Notes: generated by a model not told the origin, from the sequence alone. A DNA stretch of 64,000 bases from Chryseomicrobium sp. FSL W7-1435 (GCF_038595005.1 NZ_CP151997.1:992001-1056000), one strand, 5' to 3'; counted from the stretch's first letter, positions 34,785 through 44,255 are shown. Made by a program: numbers and translations.

Positions 34785-35843
34785 TCAAGAAACCGTAACC
34801 GACTTACCTGATAAAATCACAAGTAAATCGTCACCAAACTCCTCGACTTTTTTCGGTCCGATGCCATCAATCTTCATAAGCTCTGCTCGAGTCTGTGGTT
34901 GTTTGTCGAGAAGGGATTCGAGTGTTTGATTGGTGAAAATGTAATAAGCTTTGCGGTTTGTTCGTTTCGCAAGTTCTTTTCGAAATTCCGATAAAGAGGC
35001 TCTCAGTTCTTCTCGGTTATCAGAAGACGAGACAACTTCCTCTTGTACAGTCACAACGATTTGTGGAGTTGGTTCTTCACTTAAAACTTCAGTTTGGATC
35101 GTGTAGTCAGATAGATTCAATACTTTATCCTTTCTGTATTTAAGGAGCATGTCTGCTATTTCGTACATTTTGAAGTCTGGAAAATCAACGGGTGAATTTT
35201 TGGCAACTTCACTTGCAAGATAGGAAGTGATTTGGTCATGCCGAATCACGTGAGACTGCACATCGCGTGGTGCTTTTTTCGCCATATCGATAATCGTCTT
35301 CGGGTTGGCAAATGTAACCGCATAGGTGACAGGGCACTGTTTGATCAGCTTGTTTTCTTTCAATAGTTTATCTACTAAACTAACTTGGCGCCGGACTTGA
35401 TTGATGGGACTGTACATGCCTTCTTTGTTTACTACTCGGTTGTTCTTCACGATGACTCGCTGAAATTCTCCTTTTTCAGTCACATGAATGTTGCCGAACA
35501 GCCTTTTCACTTCTAACAATAAAATGAACTGCCGGGTAATGACAACGAAGTCTAGTTGAGCTGAATAATTTTTATATTCTATGTAGAGATCATGGAGGAT
35601 AAGCATAGGCATGTGCGTGTGTTGTAATTCATAAAGCACATTCTTTTCCCCTGACTGACCAATCGCAAAAAGTTTAAGGTGATCTTCCACTTTTTTGACA
35701 TCGATAGAAGGATCCTGGCTCTCGACTAATCGTTGCAGCTGTCGGACTGAAGACGATTCTTCATCTGCGGAATAATAAAGCTTAGGTTCTGTTAGCTCAT
35801 TTTTAGCTGTAAGACCTTTCAGCACGTTCTTAAAGAAAGACAT
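34785..35843 (-). CDS. NERD nuclease-related domain protein with C-terminal HRDC domain
   Basis: 352 residues. The NERD domain spans about 60-190: FAIGQSGEKNVLYEL, then SAQLDFVVITRQFILLLEVKR with the D...E.K residues of restriction-like folds. An HRDC domain closes the protein (RKAYYIFTNQTLESLLDKQP, IDGIGPKKVEEFGDDLL). NERD proteins are predicted nucleases or nucleic-acid processors; function of this pairing is unproved. The HRDC part is close to that of the protein at 12104. ATG start; monocistronic. Confidence 0.82.
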   Translation of the reverse strand: MSFFKNVLKGLTAKNELTEPKLYYSADEESSSVRQLQRLVESQDPSIDVKKVEDHLKLFAIGQSGEKNVLYELQHTHMPMLILHDLYIEYKNYSAQLDFVVITRQFILLLEVKRLFGNIHVTEKGEFQRVIVKNNRVVNKEGMYSPINQVRRQVSLVDKLLKENKLIKQCPVTYAVTFANPKTIIDMAKKAPRDVQSHVIRHDQITSYLASEVAKNSPVDFPDFKMYEIADMLLKYRKDKVLNLSDYTIQTEVLSEEPTPQIVVTVQEEVVSSSDNREELRASLSEFRKELAKRTNRKAYYIFTNQTLESLLDKQPQTRAELMKIDGIGPKKVEEFGDDLLVILSGKSVTVS

Positions 35844-35981
35844 CGCAATCCCACTTTCTGTAATTGATAGTTAGAGTATACCAAATATGGATACTATGTA
35901 TATAGCGGGAGTGTAAGGCTTCATCTGATGAGACACAAGAAAACCTTCCACTCAAATTCGAGATGGAAGGTTCAATCAATT

Positions 35982-36653
35982 CTATTTCTTAAACAAAAAC
36001 TTCATGACTTTGTTCGTGAATTCTTCATAAGAAGAACCCTCGCCGGTTTGGTTGTACCACTTACGAACAGTCTCTACAAGCCAAAACGGGACCGAGCTCC
36101 CGTCAATCAAATGGTAGTACTGATCGTATCCACGTTTCAAGTGCTCCCAGCGGAAATCGTTCCCCGGAAGGACATATTCAGAGACATCTATAATCTTTGC
36201 TCGCCCGTCCTGCAACAAGATATTCTTCAAATGAATATCGCGTGGATTTAACCCTTTGCTTCGTACATAGTCTCGCGCATCTTCCACATCTTGAACGGCT
36301 TGTTTTGGAATATGAACCCCTTGCAAGATGCAGTCAAACAGGGTGGTACCAGATTCATAACTAAGAACTAAAACTTCACCACGAGCTGCGTAACAAGTCG
36401 GGAAGTAGGGAGAGTCGCCAAGTTGTTTGTAAACACTGGCTTCCACTTCTACTTTATCTAATTTATCTGCATCGTAGATTTTATAAGCATACATCGGTTG
36501 CGAGGGGTTCTGAAAAACAGCAGCGTCTGTGCCGACACCAATACATTTAAACTCCCCAGCATCGCCGCTTACTGTGACCGGTTCATTATTAGGGTTTGAT
36601 TTTACGTGTACGGTGGAAAGAGCATCGATTGCTTGGTTCCAAGGATGTTCCAT
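35982..36653 (-). CDS. Small protein kinase-like protein (YrzF-like)
   Basis: 223 residues, a compact eukaryotic-type kinase fold: glycine-rich loop IGVGTDAAVF, VAIK-equivalent AYKIYD, glutamate helix EVEASVYKQL, hinge LVLSYESGT, catalytic loop LNPRDIHLKNILL (HRD replaced by PRD) and DFG-equivalent IIDVSEY. The missing HRD histidine is common in this small family. Probably soluble Ser/Thr or small-molecule kinase. ATG follows GGAGGA. Confidence 0.75.
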   Translation of the reverse strand: MEHPWNQAIDALSTVHVKSNPNNEPVTVSGDAGEFKCIGVGTDAAVFQNPSQPMYAYKIYDADKLDKVEVEASVYKQLGDSPYFPTCYAARGEVLVLSYESGTTLFDCILQGVHIPKQAVQDVEDARDYVRSKGLNPRDIHLKNILLQDGRAKIIDVSEYVLPGNDFRWEHLKRGYDQYYHLIDGSSVPFWLVETVRKWYNQTGEGSSYEEFTNKVMKFLFKK

Positions 36654-36741
36654 ACTTTGCTCCTCCTTATGAAAAGTTACTTCTTCTTATATTTATAGTA
36701 AGAGAAACTTTGCTACTTTACCATTACTTTATCTCGTCTAC

Positions 36742-36777
36742 TTAGTGTACGCATTTTGTTTCAGCCGCATACACTAA
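36742..36777. promoter_or_regulatory. Inverted repeat upstream of the cupin gene
   Basis: TTAGTGTACGC and GCATACACTAA pair at 10 of 11 positions across a 14-nt spacer, 29 bp before the cupin ATG. It could be an operator; no regulator gene is adjacent. Confidence 0.4.
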
Positions 36778-36805
36778 CGCAATGACAGTTGAAAGGAATT
36801 GATCT

Positions 36806-37291
36806 ATGTATTATATCCCGGTAGTTTACCCGTGTCCTCATTGCCTACAAAACTATGGGTGGCAGCCCACTCATCATGGAAGACCAACAACCATTCGAGA
36901 CCATGGTCCCTATCCCTATACAGTGAATATTGAGGAAGCCACACTGCAAAATAACAACTTCCGAACGGCCCTCTGGACAGGTGATCATTTGCAGGTCACC
37001 TTGATGAGTATTGGTGTGGGAGAAGATATTGGTCTCGAGATGCACCCAGATGTTGACCAATTTATTCGAATTGAGCAAGGACAAGGTTTGACTGAGATGG
37101 GCACACGCCGAAATTGCTTGACTTACAAACGCCGCGTCAAAGATGACTATGCCATCATCATTCCGGCCGGGTACTGGCACAATCTGACCAATACTGGAAA
37201 CGTACCACTCAAGCTCTACTCCATCTATGCGCCACCGAATCACCCGTTTGGTACCGTGCAACCGACGAAACCTGGCGCACTAGAATTTTAA
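36806..37291 (+). CDS. Cupin domain protein
   Basis: 161 residues. Cupin metal-binding motifs: GEDIGLEMHPDVDQFIRIE (first motif with His and Glu/Gln ligands) and IIPAGYWHNLTNTGNVPLK (second motif with PAG and His). A Cys-rich start (YPCPHCLQ) could bind metal. Small cupins of this type are often sugar isomerases or dioxygenase-like; substrate unknown. ATG; ribosome binding site AAAGGAA. Palindrome fragment R11 follows 19 bp after the stop. Confidence 0.82.
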   Translation: MYYIPVVYPCPHCLQNYGWQPTHHGRPTTIRDHGPYPYTVNIEEATLQNNNFRTALWTGDHLQVTLMSIGVGEDIGLEMHPDVDQFIRIEQGQGLTEMGTRRNCLTYKRRVKDDYAIIIPAGYWHNLTNTGNVPLKLYSIYAPPNHPFGTVQPTKPGALEF

Positions 37292-37310
37292 TTCCTGTTT
37301 TTCCCTTTTA

Positions 37311-37344
37311 GGTACCTGTGCACCACACAATTTACTACAATTTC
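37311..37344. repeat. Truncated palindromic repeat, fragment R11
   Basis: Only the left end remains: GGTACCTGTGCACC then a diverged CACAATTTACTACAATTTC, like the R4/R5 sub-family. It is the only copy found outside the first 21 kb. Confidence 0.75.
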
Positions 37345-37423
37345 TTTGGCGTTGCATATGCAGCCTTTATCTAATATGTTCCTTGTAATATTTCGTATTA
37401 AAAACCATACTAAATCACAATGA

Positions 37424-37636
37424 TTACTTTTTAATCACTGCTAAGATAAATAAAACTCCAAACGTAACCAAGTAAATCCCTAAAAAGCACATACTGATCA
37501 TTAGTACATTTTCAAAATTAGTTAATCCTATAAGTTCTGACGTAAATAACTCTGTAAAATTATAGACAATCCAAGTAATGAGAATTGAAGATAGTAGGGG
37601 TAAAAAAACTATGAGTGACAACTTTGATTTAGTCAC
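37424..37636 (-). CDS. Small membrane protein, unknown
   Basis: 70 residues with two membrane helices (LSLIVFLPLLSSILITWIVY and VLMISMCFLGIYLVTFGVLF). The GTG at 37636 lies 6 nt after GGAGGTG. Family not recognised. Confidence 0.6.
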   Translation of the reverse strand: MTKSKLSLIVFLPLLSSILITWIVYNFTELFTSELIGLTNFENVLMISMCFLGIYLVTFGVLFILAVIKK

Positions 37637-37761
37637 AACGTTCACCTCCATTAATTTACTTATTTTGTTGAGTATAGCAAAATACAGGCAGATTTTTTTT
37701 ATCAAATCCTTCAAAGAGGTACACTAAATCTGTAGTGATTTCGAGTGAAGGAGGAAAAATA

Positions 37762-38514
37762 ATGAGCAAAGTAGCTATCATCACAGGTGCAGGTAGTGGA
37801 ATCGGACAAGCAACAGCTTATCGACTGGCTAAAGAGGGCGTTAATATCGCAGTTGTGGATATTAGTGAAGACAACGGGCAGTTGACGGTTGAGCAATTAA
37901 AGCAAAAAGGTGTCGATGCGATTTTCATCAAGGCAGATGTGTCAAAAGTGGAAGACGTAAAAAACTATGTGGATAAGACAGTGGAACACTTTGGACAAAT
38001 TGATTATTTCTTCAACAACGCAGGAATCTCAGGGAGCGGGAAAGAATTTTTAGAAACTGATATTAGTGAAATCGAACAAATCGTCGGGATTAACTTACTT
38101 GGTGCACTTTACGGAATTCGCTATGTCGGTGAAATCATGATCAAAAATGGCGGAGGGTCTATCGTCAATACCTCTTCTAGTGCAGGGGTGATTGGTCAAA
38201 ACACGGTTGTCACTTACTCTGCAACTAAACACGCACTTGTTGGAATTACAAAGAGTTTAGTTGCTGAATATGGCTCTAGAGGGTTACGTGTAAATGCGGT
38301 TGCCCCAGGACCGACGGAAACTCCTATGGTAAAAGCTTATTTTGATGCCAATCCAGCTATGAAAGAGGCAGCTTCTAAAGGAATTCCTCAACAGCGACTT
38401 GGAACGTCAGAAGAAGTGGCAGAGCTGGTCACTTTCCTACTTACGTCTCCGGCCCAATACGTCAATGGAGAAGTCATTGCTATAGACGGAGGATTTACAA
38501 ACACCAAGTTTTAA
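37762..38514 (+). CDS. Short-chain dehydrogenase/reductase
   Basis: 250 residues, classical SDR: TGAGSGIGQATA cofactor loop, NNAG, catalytic Ser in NTSSSAG, YSATKHA catalytic Tyr-Lys, and PGPTETPM. Asp after strand 2 (VVDIS) suggests NAD+ preference. Substrate unknown; similar to 3-oxoacyl-ACP reductase or glucose dehydrogenase types. ATG at 37762 follows AAGGAGG; the frame opens at 37735 without one. Confidence 0.88.
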   Translation: MSKVAIITGAGSGIGQATAYRLAKEGVNIAVVDISEDNGQLTVEQLKQKGVDAIFIKADVSKVEDVKNYVDKTVEHFGQIDYFFNNAGISGSGKEFLETDISEIEQIVGINLLGALYGIRYVGEIMIKNGGGSIVNTSSSAGVIGQNTVVTYSATKHALVGITKSLVAEYGSRGLRVNAVAPGPTETPMVKAYFDANPAMKEAASKGIPQQRLGTSEEVAELVTFLLTSPAQYVNGEVIAIDGGFTNTKF

Positions 38515-38536
38515 AATAGATTTTAGTTAGTAAGTA

Positions 38537-38893
38537 GAGTCTGGGGAAAAAATAGTAATAGAACTCAATGAGTTAGAAAGTTGAGTGGAGAGTAGGGGCT
38601 GACTCCAGTGGGATCAGAAGTCGGAACGTGAGACCCCTCTTAGATGTGGAGAACGTCATGCTAGAAAGTCCGAGAAAATCAGGCGTGCCAAGTGAGGCGC
38701 TCTTGGCCTCGGTTGGTGCGACTGCTTTTGGAGCGTCTTTCTGACGTTCGTAACTCGATTCCATTGAGTTGGAGACACGACGCGCCAACGGAAAGCAGCC
38801 CCGAAACGGAACTCATCATACACATAAATCAGCAAATTCTCTGGAATTCAGCTCAGAGAACTTGCTGGTTTTTATTTTGTATCAACCTCTTTT
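38537..38893. repeat. Inverted-repeat-bounded intergenic element, copy B (long form)
   Basis: Same element as copy A but with a longer middle part (38635-38790). The left end is degenerate (GAGTCTGGGGAAAA); the right end TTTTGTATCAACCTCTTTT is clear. A terminator hairpin AATCAGCAAATTCTCT/AGAGAACTTGCTGGTT lies at 38827-38870. Close to copy D, but in opposite orientation. Confidence 0.85.
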
Positions 38894-38965
38894 ACATAGG
38901 AGGAAATGGAGAAAGGTGATAGAATAAAACTAACAAATCCATATTATGTAAAGGGGAGAACTCTC

Positions 38966-39196
38966 ATGGGAATTGCTTACACACTTGCGATATTTGGAAT
39001 CGTCGGATTCATTCTCTACAAAGTTCTTATCAAAAAGTCTATCCCTACCAGCAACTTTTCACCCGTTGACGAGTTTACTACAGGCATCAAACCGGATACT
39101 GATCAAAAGTTTCCACTTGAAGATACACGTCATCATATTCCTTATGAAGAAAGTATTCGCGTAGAAGAGAAAGATGATCGGCAGCGAGATTTATAA
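38966..39196 (+). CDS. Small membrane protein, DUF3951-like
   Basis: 76 residues: one N-terminal helix (GIAYTLAIFGIVGFILYKVL) and a charged tail containing SPVDEFTTG, resembling the short DUF3951 proteins of Bacillales. ATG at 38966 follows AAGGGGAG by 7 nt; the upstream ATG at 38906 lies too close to AGGAGG. Likely co-transcribed with the lipoprotein gene 17 bp downstream. Confidence 0.6.
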   Translation: MGIAYTLAIFGIVGFILYKVLIKKSIPTSNFSPVDEFTTGIKPDTDQKFPLEDTRHHIPYEESIRVEEKDDRQRDL

Positions 39197-39213
39197 ACAG
39201 GAGGTTACGGGCT

Positions 39214-39585
39214 ATGCGAATTAGTGGTGTTTTACTCTCAATTCTTCTTATAGTGTTAACAGGTTGTCAAAAAGAGGCAAGTCAAGTCAGCCCAGAAGAA
39301 ATTAACGCCGCTCAAGAAGAGACAATACTTGAGAATGCCTGGTCCTACGTACAAACTACGCAGATGCCGCAATCAGAAGAATGGCAAGATGCTTGGATGC
39401 AAGGAGAAATTGAAACTCTCACGCTTACAAAGGCACATATCAGGAGCGCAAACTTGGAGGATAGACTGATTGGGCAATCTATTTACTCTGTGACGCCTTC
39501 TGCTGAGTTGAATCTTATTGCAGAACCGACCCTCCTGGTAGATCCCGAATCTATGCAAGTAATTGGAGTGCTCCCAGGGGAATAG
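39214..39585 (+). CDS. Small lipoprotein, unknown function
   Basis: 123 residues. Signal peptide ending in lipobox LTGC at Cys18, so anchored to the outer face of the membrane. The mature part is acidic and ends with LLVDPESMQVIGVLPGE. No recognised domain. Confidence 0.7.
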   Translation: MRISGVLLSILLIVLTGCQKEASQVSPEEINAAQEETILENAWSYVQTTQMPQSEEWQDAWMQGEIETLTLTKAHIRSANLEDRLIGQSIYSVTPSAELNLIAEPTLLVDPESMQVIGVLPGE

Positions 39586-39642
39586 GGGAGTCACTTTTAA
39601 AAATCTACAGTAATGAAATCACAATCGTAAGGAGAGTGACCC

Positions 39643-40443
39643 ATGAAAGTAGCAGTAATCCAACTAAATTCCAAACAAGACAAACAAAAAAATCTACTCA
39701 AAATTGAGCAGTTTATTCGAGAAGCCGCTAGTTTTGGTGCAGAACTCGTAGCACTTCCGGAAAATTGCAACTTTCTTGGGAATGGGAATACCTTTCAGGC
39801 GGAAGAAATCCCTAGTGGTGAAACGACAACTTTGCTGAGTAAGCTAGCAAAAGAATTAAAGATTTTTATTCATGCGGGTAGTATTACAGAATCTTTCACA
39901 AAAGATAAGTCCTATAATACTAGTTTTGTCATAGCTCCCACTGGAGAAATCATCAGCATCTATCGCAAAATCCACTTGTTTGATATTGAAATTTCTGGAG
40001 TTTCTTCCTATAAAGAGTCAGATGCCATTGAACCAGGAAGCAAATCGGAAATGGTAGAATTGCCGTTTGGACAAGCGGGAATGAGCATCTGTTACGATTT
40101 GCGTTTCCCAGAATTGTACCGAAAGTATGCATTGGCCGGAGCTAAGATTCTTTTCGTCCCAGCAGCCTTTACTCGTTACACAGGTATGTTGCACTGGGAG
40201 CCACTGCTACGCGCCAGAGCCATCGAAAATCAGTGTTATGTTATTGCGGCGGGTCAACATGGCAACTATCTTCCTGGGAAAGATTGCTACGGCAATAGTA
40301 TGATTATCGATCCTTGGGGCACAGTTGTAGCTCGTGCATCGGAAGGCGAAGGGATAGCCATCGCGGAATTAAAGGAAGATCTCGTAGCTTCGGCTCGCCA
40401 AAGTATTCCGTGCTTGCAACACCGAAGAGAAGATTTGTACTGA
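39643..40443 (+). CDS. Carbon-nitrogen hydrolase (Nit1/deaminated glutathione amidase-like)
   Basis: 266 residues with the nitrilase catalytic triad Glu40 (LVALPENCNFLG), Lys110 (YRKIHLFD) and Cys150 (MSICYDLRFPELYR). The YDLRFPELYR motif matches the Nit1 subgroup that hydrolyses deaminated glutathione and similar amides. ATG behind GGAGAG; fructokinase gene follows after 27 bp. Confidence 0.87.
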   Translation: MKVAVIQLNSKQDKQKNLLKIEQFIREAASFGAELVALPENCNFLGNGNTFQAEEIPSGETTTLLSKLAKELKIFIHAGSITESFTKDKSYNTSFVIAPTGEIISIYRKIHLFDIEISGVSSYKESDAIEPGSKSEMVELPFGQAGMSICYDLRFPELYRKYALAGAKILFVPAAFTRYTGMLHWEPLLRARAIENQCYVIAAGQHGNYLPGKDCYGNSMIIDPWGTVVARASEGEGIAIAELKEDLVASARQSIPCLQHRREDLY

Positions 40444-40470
40444 AATCATTGACCAAAAGGAGTTGCGACC

Positions 40471-41430
40471 ATGAAAATTTATTCACTGGGTGAAGTGCTT
40501 ATTGATTTTACGCCACGTCAGAATGAAGCGGCTCCGTTAGTTCCTCTCTACGAGCAAAATCCAGGTGGTGCACCTGCAAATGTTGCTGTTATGGCAGCAA
40601 AATTAGGAGCTGATTCTCGTTTACTGGCCAAGGTCGGTCAGGACATGTTTGGTAAATTCCTTATCGATTATTTAACTCGTGAAAAAGTCGATGTGTCGCT
40701 AGTAACAACAACACAAGCTGTAATGACGCCTCTCGCTTTTGTCTCCATTGGTGAGGACGGAGACCGTGATTTTGCGTTTTATCGAACGCCAGGTGCAGAC
40801 ACGAAACTAACAATAGACGATGTGTCGCAAGCACACTTTACTGCGGATACGATTCTTCATATCGGCACACTTTCTTTAACAGATGAGCCTTCTCGAAGTG
40901 CGACATACCATGCATTAGATCTCGCGCAAGAAGCAGGCAGCTTAATATCTTTCGATCCAAATATTCGCTTCTCCCTATGGGAAACTAAAGAATTAGTAAG
41001 AGACCAGATTCATCAAGTCTTGCCTTTTGTGGATTTAGTGAAATTATCGGAGGAAGAACTGTCCTTTTTATGGCCGGATTTATCTCCGGAAGCGGCTTGC
41101 CAAGAACTCGCAACGACTTATGGAATCACTCTCCTTATCGTCACGCAAGGTGAAAAAGGCTGTAGTTACTTCCGAGACGATAAGTTGGAATATATCGAAG
41201 GGTTCCCAGCAAACGCAATAGATACCACTGGAGCAGGTGATGCTTTTTGGGGGACCGTGCTTGCAGGTATTGCGAAGACGATTTCAACTAAGTTAGACTT
41301 AGAGAAAGTGCACATCTCACGAATTTTACGAGAAGCGAATGCAGCCGGAAGTCTCACAGTCGAAAGACGTGGAGGGATACCAGCGTTGCCGAACACTGAT
41401 GAAATTCATGAAGTAGTACAAGACAACTAG
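40471..41430 (+). CDS. PfkB-family fructokinase
   Basis: 319 residues. PfkB signature 1 region NPGGAPANVAVMAAKLGAD and signature 2 with DTTGAGDAFWGTVLAG, which has the catalytic Asp. Closest in pattern to fructokinases (SLGEVLIDF start, VKLSEEELSFLWP). Phosphorylates fructose or a similar sugar with ATP. Ribosome binding site AAGGAG. Confidence 0.85.
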   Translation: MKIYSLGEVLIDFTPRQNEAAPLVPLYEQNPGGAPANVAVMAAKLGADSRLLAKVGQDMFGKFLIDYLTREKVDVSLVTTTQAVMTPLAFVSIGEDGDRDFAFYRTPGADTKLTIDDVSQAHFTADTILHIGTLSLTDEPSRSATYHALDLAQEAGSLISFDPNIRFSLWETKELVRDQIHQVLPFVDLVKLSEEELSFLWPDLSPEAACQELATTYGITLLIVTQGEKGCSYFRDDKLEYIEGFPANAIDTTGAGDAFWGTVLAGIAKTISTKLDLEKVHISRILREANAAGSLTVERRGGIPALPNTDEIHEVVQDN

Positions 41431-41443
41431 AGGAGTTTTTCAT

Positions 41444-41809
41444 TTGAGGTTTTTTATTGTTTCATTTTTTGTAGTAGCCATTGTAATTGGCGGTTCTATG
41501 TATCCCGAATTTTTTCGATTAGAAATTGAAGGGGCATGGTATGTGAAATTAGTGCTTTTCATAGCATTTTTCTTCATTGTCCAGGTATGCAAACTGGTTG
41601 CTAGTATACTCACAGTATTGATTGTGCCAAACGAAAAAGGGCGTATCACGTATAGTGTTTTATTCTTTACCTTAATTGCTGTTGTACTTGCAAGCAGTGG
41701 TGCGCTATTCGCTACATTCGATTTCACCATAGGCGGCATTATGCTGATCAGTTTTTTCTTCGCAGCATTAGAACTTATACGAGATGACAGGAAGCAGGCC
41801 TCTTCGTGA
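41444..41809 (+). CDS. Membrane protein, unknown
   Basis: 121 residues with three or four membrane helices. TTG start 8 nt after GAGGAG, 13 bp beyond the fructokinase stop, so likely same operon. Family not recognised. Confidence 0.6.
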   Translation: MRFFIVSFFVVAIVIGGSMYPEFFRLEIEGAWYVKLVLFIAFFFIVQVCKLVASILTVLIVPNEKGRITYSVLFFTLIAVVLASSGALFATFDFTIGGIMLISFFFAALELIRDDRKQASS

Positions 41810-41914
41810 GCGCCTGTTTTTCTAGTAGTAGTACTTGAAAAGTGACAATCTTGAGAACGAATGCTACCATAATGAAATAATTCCTACTAAAATTATAGGG
41901 AAAGGGTGATTAAA

Positions 41915-43171
41915 ATGACAACTATTCGTGTACAACCAGCTGATGAGGCGCAAGATCCAGTCGAGCGTGACTCGTTAAAATTGAATCCTCCTCAAACTAA
42001 ACTCATTGTTGGTGGACTCATAGCTTTTGGCCTTTTATTTGTTTATCTGCTTGCCACTCAAGACATCGTGCAACCTGTTCTATTAATCATCGGACTCTTA
42101 CTAGGGTACACCTTATTCCATGCGCGGTTTGGATTCACTTCCGCATTCCGACGATTGATGTCAGTAGGAAATGGACAAGCAATGCGCGCGCATATGGTCA
42201 TGCTAGCAGTAGCAGTCAGCCTATTCGCACCAATTCTAGCGTTTGGTCTATCATTTTTTGGCGGACCAGTCGCTGGCTACGTTTCGCCAGTCGGGGTTAG
42301 CTTAATTGTTGGAGCCTTTATTTTTGGTATCGGCATGCAGTTAGGAGGAGGCTGTGCTTCCGGAACCTTGTATGCAATTGGCGGGGGACGAACAGTCATG
42401 TTTGTGACCTTAATTTTCTTTATTGTCGGAGCAACTATTGGCGCGTATCATTTACCGTTCTGGACAGAAGAAATGCCAGCATTTGAGCCGATTTCTTTAG
42501 CCACTTCAACGGGACTTGGATATGGTGGGGCATGGGCAGTTTCCATTGCTCTATTCGGAATCATTGCATGGATCACAGTGCTAATTGAGAAAAAGAGAAA
42601 ATCACCAAAAATGGCCCCTCTTCCAACAGAACATGGGTGGAAGCGAATTTTCCGTGGGTCATGGCCACTGTTTGCTGCAGCAATCATCCTTGCAGTGTTA
42701 AATGCAGTGACGTTGATGACACGAGGAACGCCGTGGGGAATTACCTCTGCATTCGCATTGTGGGGCTCAAAAATTGCTGAAACATTTGGCGTGGATGTAG
42801 CGAGTTGGGGCTACTGGCAGGGAGCGAACGCAGCTTCTTTACAAGCCACTATTTTCGCAGATTCAACTACAATTCTAAACTTTGGCGTCATTCTTGGTGC
42901 CTTCCTGGCTTCTGCAGCAGGTGGTTTATTCAAGTTTTCTAAAGTAACTCCAGGAAACTTCATGGCTTCTGTTATTGGTGGTTTATTGATGGGTTACGGT
43001 GCGCGACTTGCATTTGGCTGCAACATCGGTGCTTACTTCGGAGGAATCGCTTCGTTCAGTTTACACGGTTACGTATGGGGAATCATGGCAATCGGAGGAA
43101 CATTCCTCGCCCTCTACTTACGGCCATTGTTTGGACTATCCGTACCCAAATCATCCGATTCGGTTTGTTAA
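41915..43171 (+). CDS. YeeE/YedE-family permease (thiosulfate transporter-like)
   Basis: 418 residues, about ten helices. It has the paired cysteine motifs of the family: FGIGMQLGGGCASGTLYAIG and GYGARLAFGCNIGAYFGGIA; the cysteines line the pore in TsuA-type thiosulfate carriers. No TusA/SirA partner lies adjacent, so sulfur substrate is inferred. ATG at 41915 sits 7 nt after AAAGGGTG; GTG at 41906 would overlap it. Confidence 0.85.
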   Translation: MTTIRVQPADEAQDPVERDSLKLNPPQTKLIVGGLIAFGLLFVYLLATQDIVQPVLLIIGLLLGYTLFHARFGFTSAFRRLMSVGNGQAMRAHMVMLAVAVSLFAPILAFGLSFFGGPVAGYVSPVGVSLIVGAFIFGIGMQLGGGCASGTLYAIGGGRTVMFVTLIFFIVGATIGAYHLPFWTEEMPAFEPISLATSTGLGYGGAWAVSIALFGIIAWITVLIEKKRKSPKMAPLPTEHGWKRIFRGSWPLFAAAIILAVLNAVTLMTRGTPWGITSAFALWGSKIAETFGVDVASWGYWQGANAASLQATIFADSTTILNFGVILGAFLASAAGGLFKFSKVTPGNFMASVIGGLLMGYGARLAFGCNIGAYFGGIASFSLHGYVWGIMAIGGTFLALYLRPLFGLSVPKSSDSVC

Positions 43172-43179
43172 ATTTGAAA

Positions 43180-43213
43180 GACTCAAAGCATCTAGTGGCT
43201 TTGAGTCTTTTTT
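43180..43213. terminator. Terminator between convergent genes
   Basis: Perfect 10-base stem GACTCAAAGC/GCTTTGAGTC with 8-nt loop and six T. It overlaps the last codons of the minus-strand gene. Confidence 0.9.
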
Positions 43214-43461
43214 GTATCTAAGAGTTTATCGACTACTAGGGCAAGCGCGATTTGAACTGGAAATAGAGAAAGTATTACTGCTGAAAACTGAGCAACAAAT
43301 TTAAGAACCCCACTCAGTTCAAGAACATCATTGATTAAAAATCCTGCAACTTGAATTAGCCCATAAACAAGCGCAATTGCCACTATGGTCGCCAGTACAA
43401 TCAAAATTTTAATGGGAGTATGCGCTTGAATCAATTTTGATACTCGGGGTGAATTCGTCAT
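43192..43461 (-). CDS. Small membrane protein, unknown
   Basis: 89 residues with two helices (ILIVLATIVAIALVYGLIQV and FVAQFSAVILSLFPVQIALA). ATG at 43461 follows AAGGAACGAG; the longer frame to 43539 lacks a ribosome binding site. Family not recognised. Confidence 0.6.
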   Translation of the reverse strand: MTNSPRVSKLIQAHTPIKILIVLATIVAIALVYGLIQVAGFLINDVLELSGVLKFVAQFSAVILSLFPVQIALALVVDKLLDTKKTQSH

Positions 43462-43569
43462 CTTCTCGTTCCTTCTTTCTATGTATATATCATTTATACG
43501 AATGACGAGGGGAAATGTTTCATTGTATAAGTTTCTCATGGTACGGTAGAAATAAAAAGGAGATTCCTC

Positions 43570-44252
43570 ATGAAGAAATGGATGATAGGAATTTTAATAG
43601 GATTATTCGTGCTGTTAGTAGTAGCGTTTGCTGCTTTTGTGATTTGGGCTCAATTCGATTACGATGCAACTGAAGAAGGGCTTTCTTACACACCCGACGG
43701 AAATGAAGTCATTTGGGGAGATGGAACAGAAGAGATTGGTTTTGTCTTTTATCAAGGAGCAAAAGTGCGACCGCAAGCTTATAGCTACATTGGTGACCAG
43801 CTAGCAGCTGAAGGGCATTTTGTGGCAATTCCACAGTTGCCATTTAATATTGCTTTGTTAGATAGCAACCGAGCTTTTGAATTCATTGAAGACTATCCAG
43901 AAATTGATACGTGGTATTTGATGGGCCATTCTTTAGGGGGGGCAGCCGCTTCTACCATTGTTGAGGAGAATGAAAAATAGCCGGTATCATTTTTCTCGCT
44001 TCCTATCCGGTGGATCCTATTGATGTCCCGTCGTTAACAATCTATGGGGGACAAGATGGACTGTTGCCTATTGAAGATATCGAAGCAAGTCGAGAGAACT
44101 TACGCTCGGATGCGGTTTTTCATGAAATCGAGGAGGGCAATCACGCAAACTTTGGCATGTACGGAGAACAGTCGGGAGATAACCCAAGTACTCTCAGCCC
44201 AAAAGAACAATTGGACGAAACACTATCTGTAATAAAAGAATTTGTTCAATAA
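43570..44252 (+). pseudogene. Alpha/beta hydrolase (carboxylesterase-like), frameshifted
   Basis: First part 43570-43980: N-terminal membrane helix, then FVFYQGAKVRPQAYSYIGDQ and the nucleophile elbow MGHSLGGAAAS. The frame stops in GAAAAATAG; adding one A restores EKIAGIIFLASYP and joins the second part, which holds the catalytic Asp (TIYGGQDGL) and His (EEGNHANFGMYGEQ). The segment between LASYP and the last strand is also shorter than usual. Either a decayed gene or a homopolymer sequencing error. Confidence 0.78.
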
Positions 44253-44255
44253 AGG

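Noticed and set aside
38573-38788. Conserved ORF also found at 62174 (VAPTEAKSASLGTPDFLGL)
   Set aside because: It translates the long-form intergenic element in both copies. Conservation is at the DNA level; such ORFs are commonly over-annotated.
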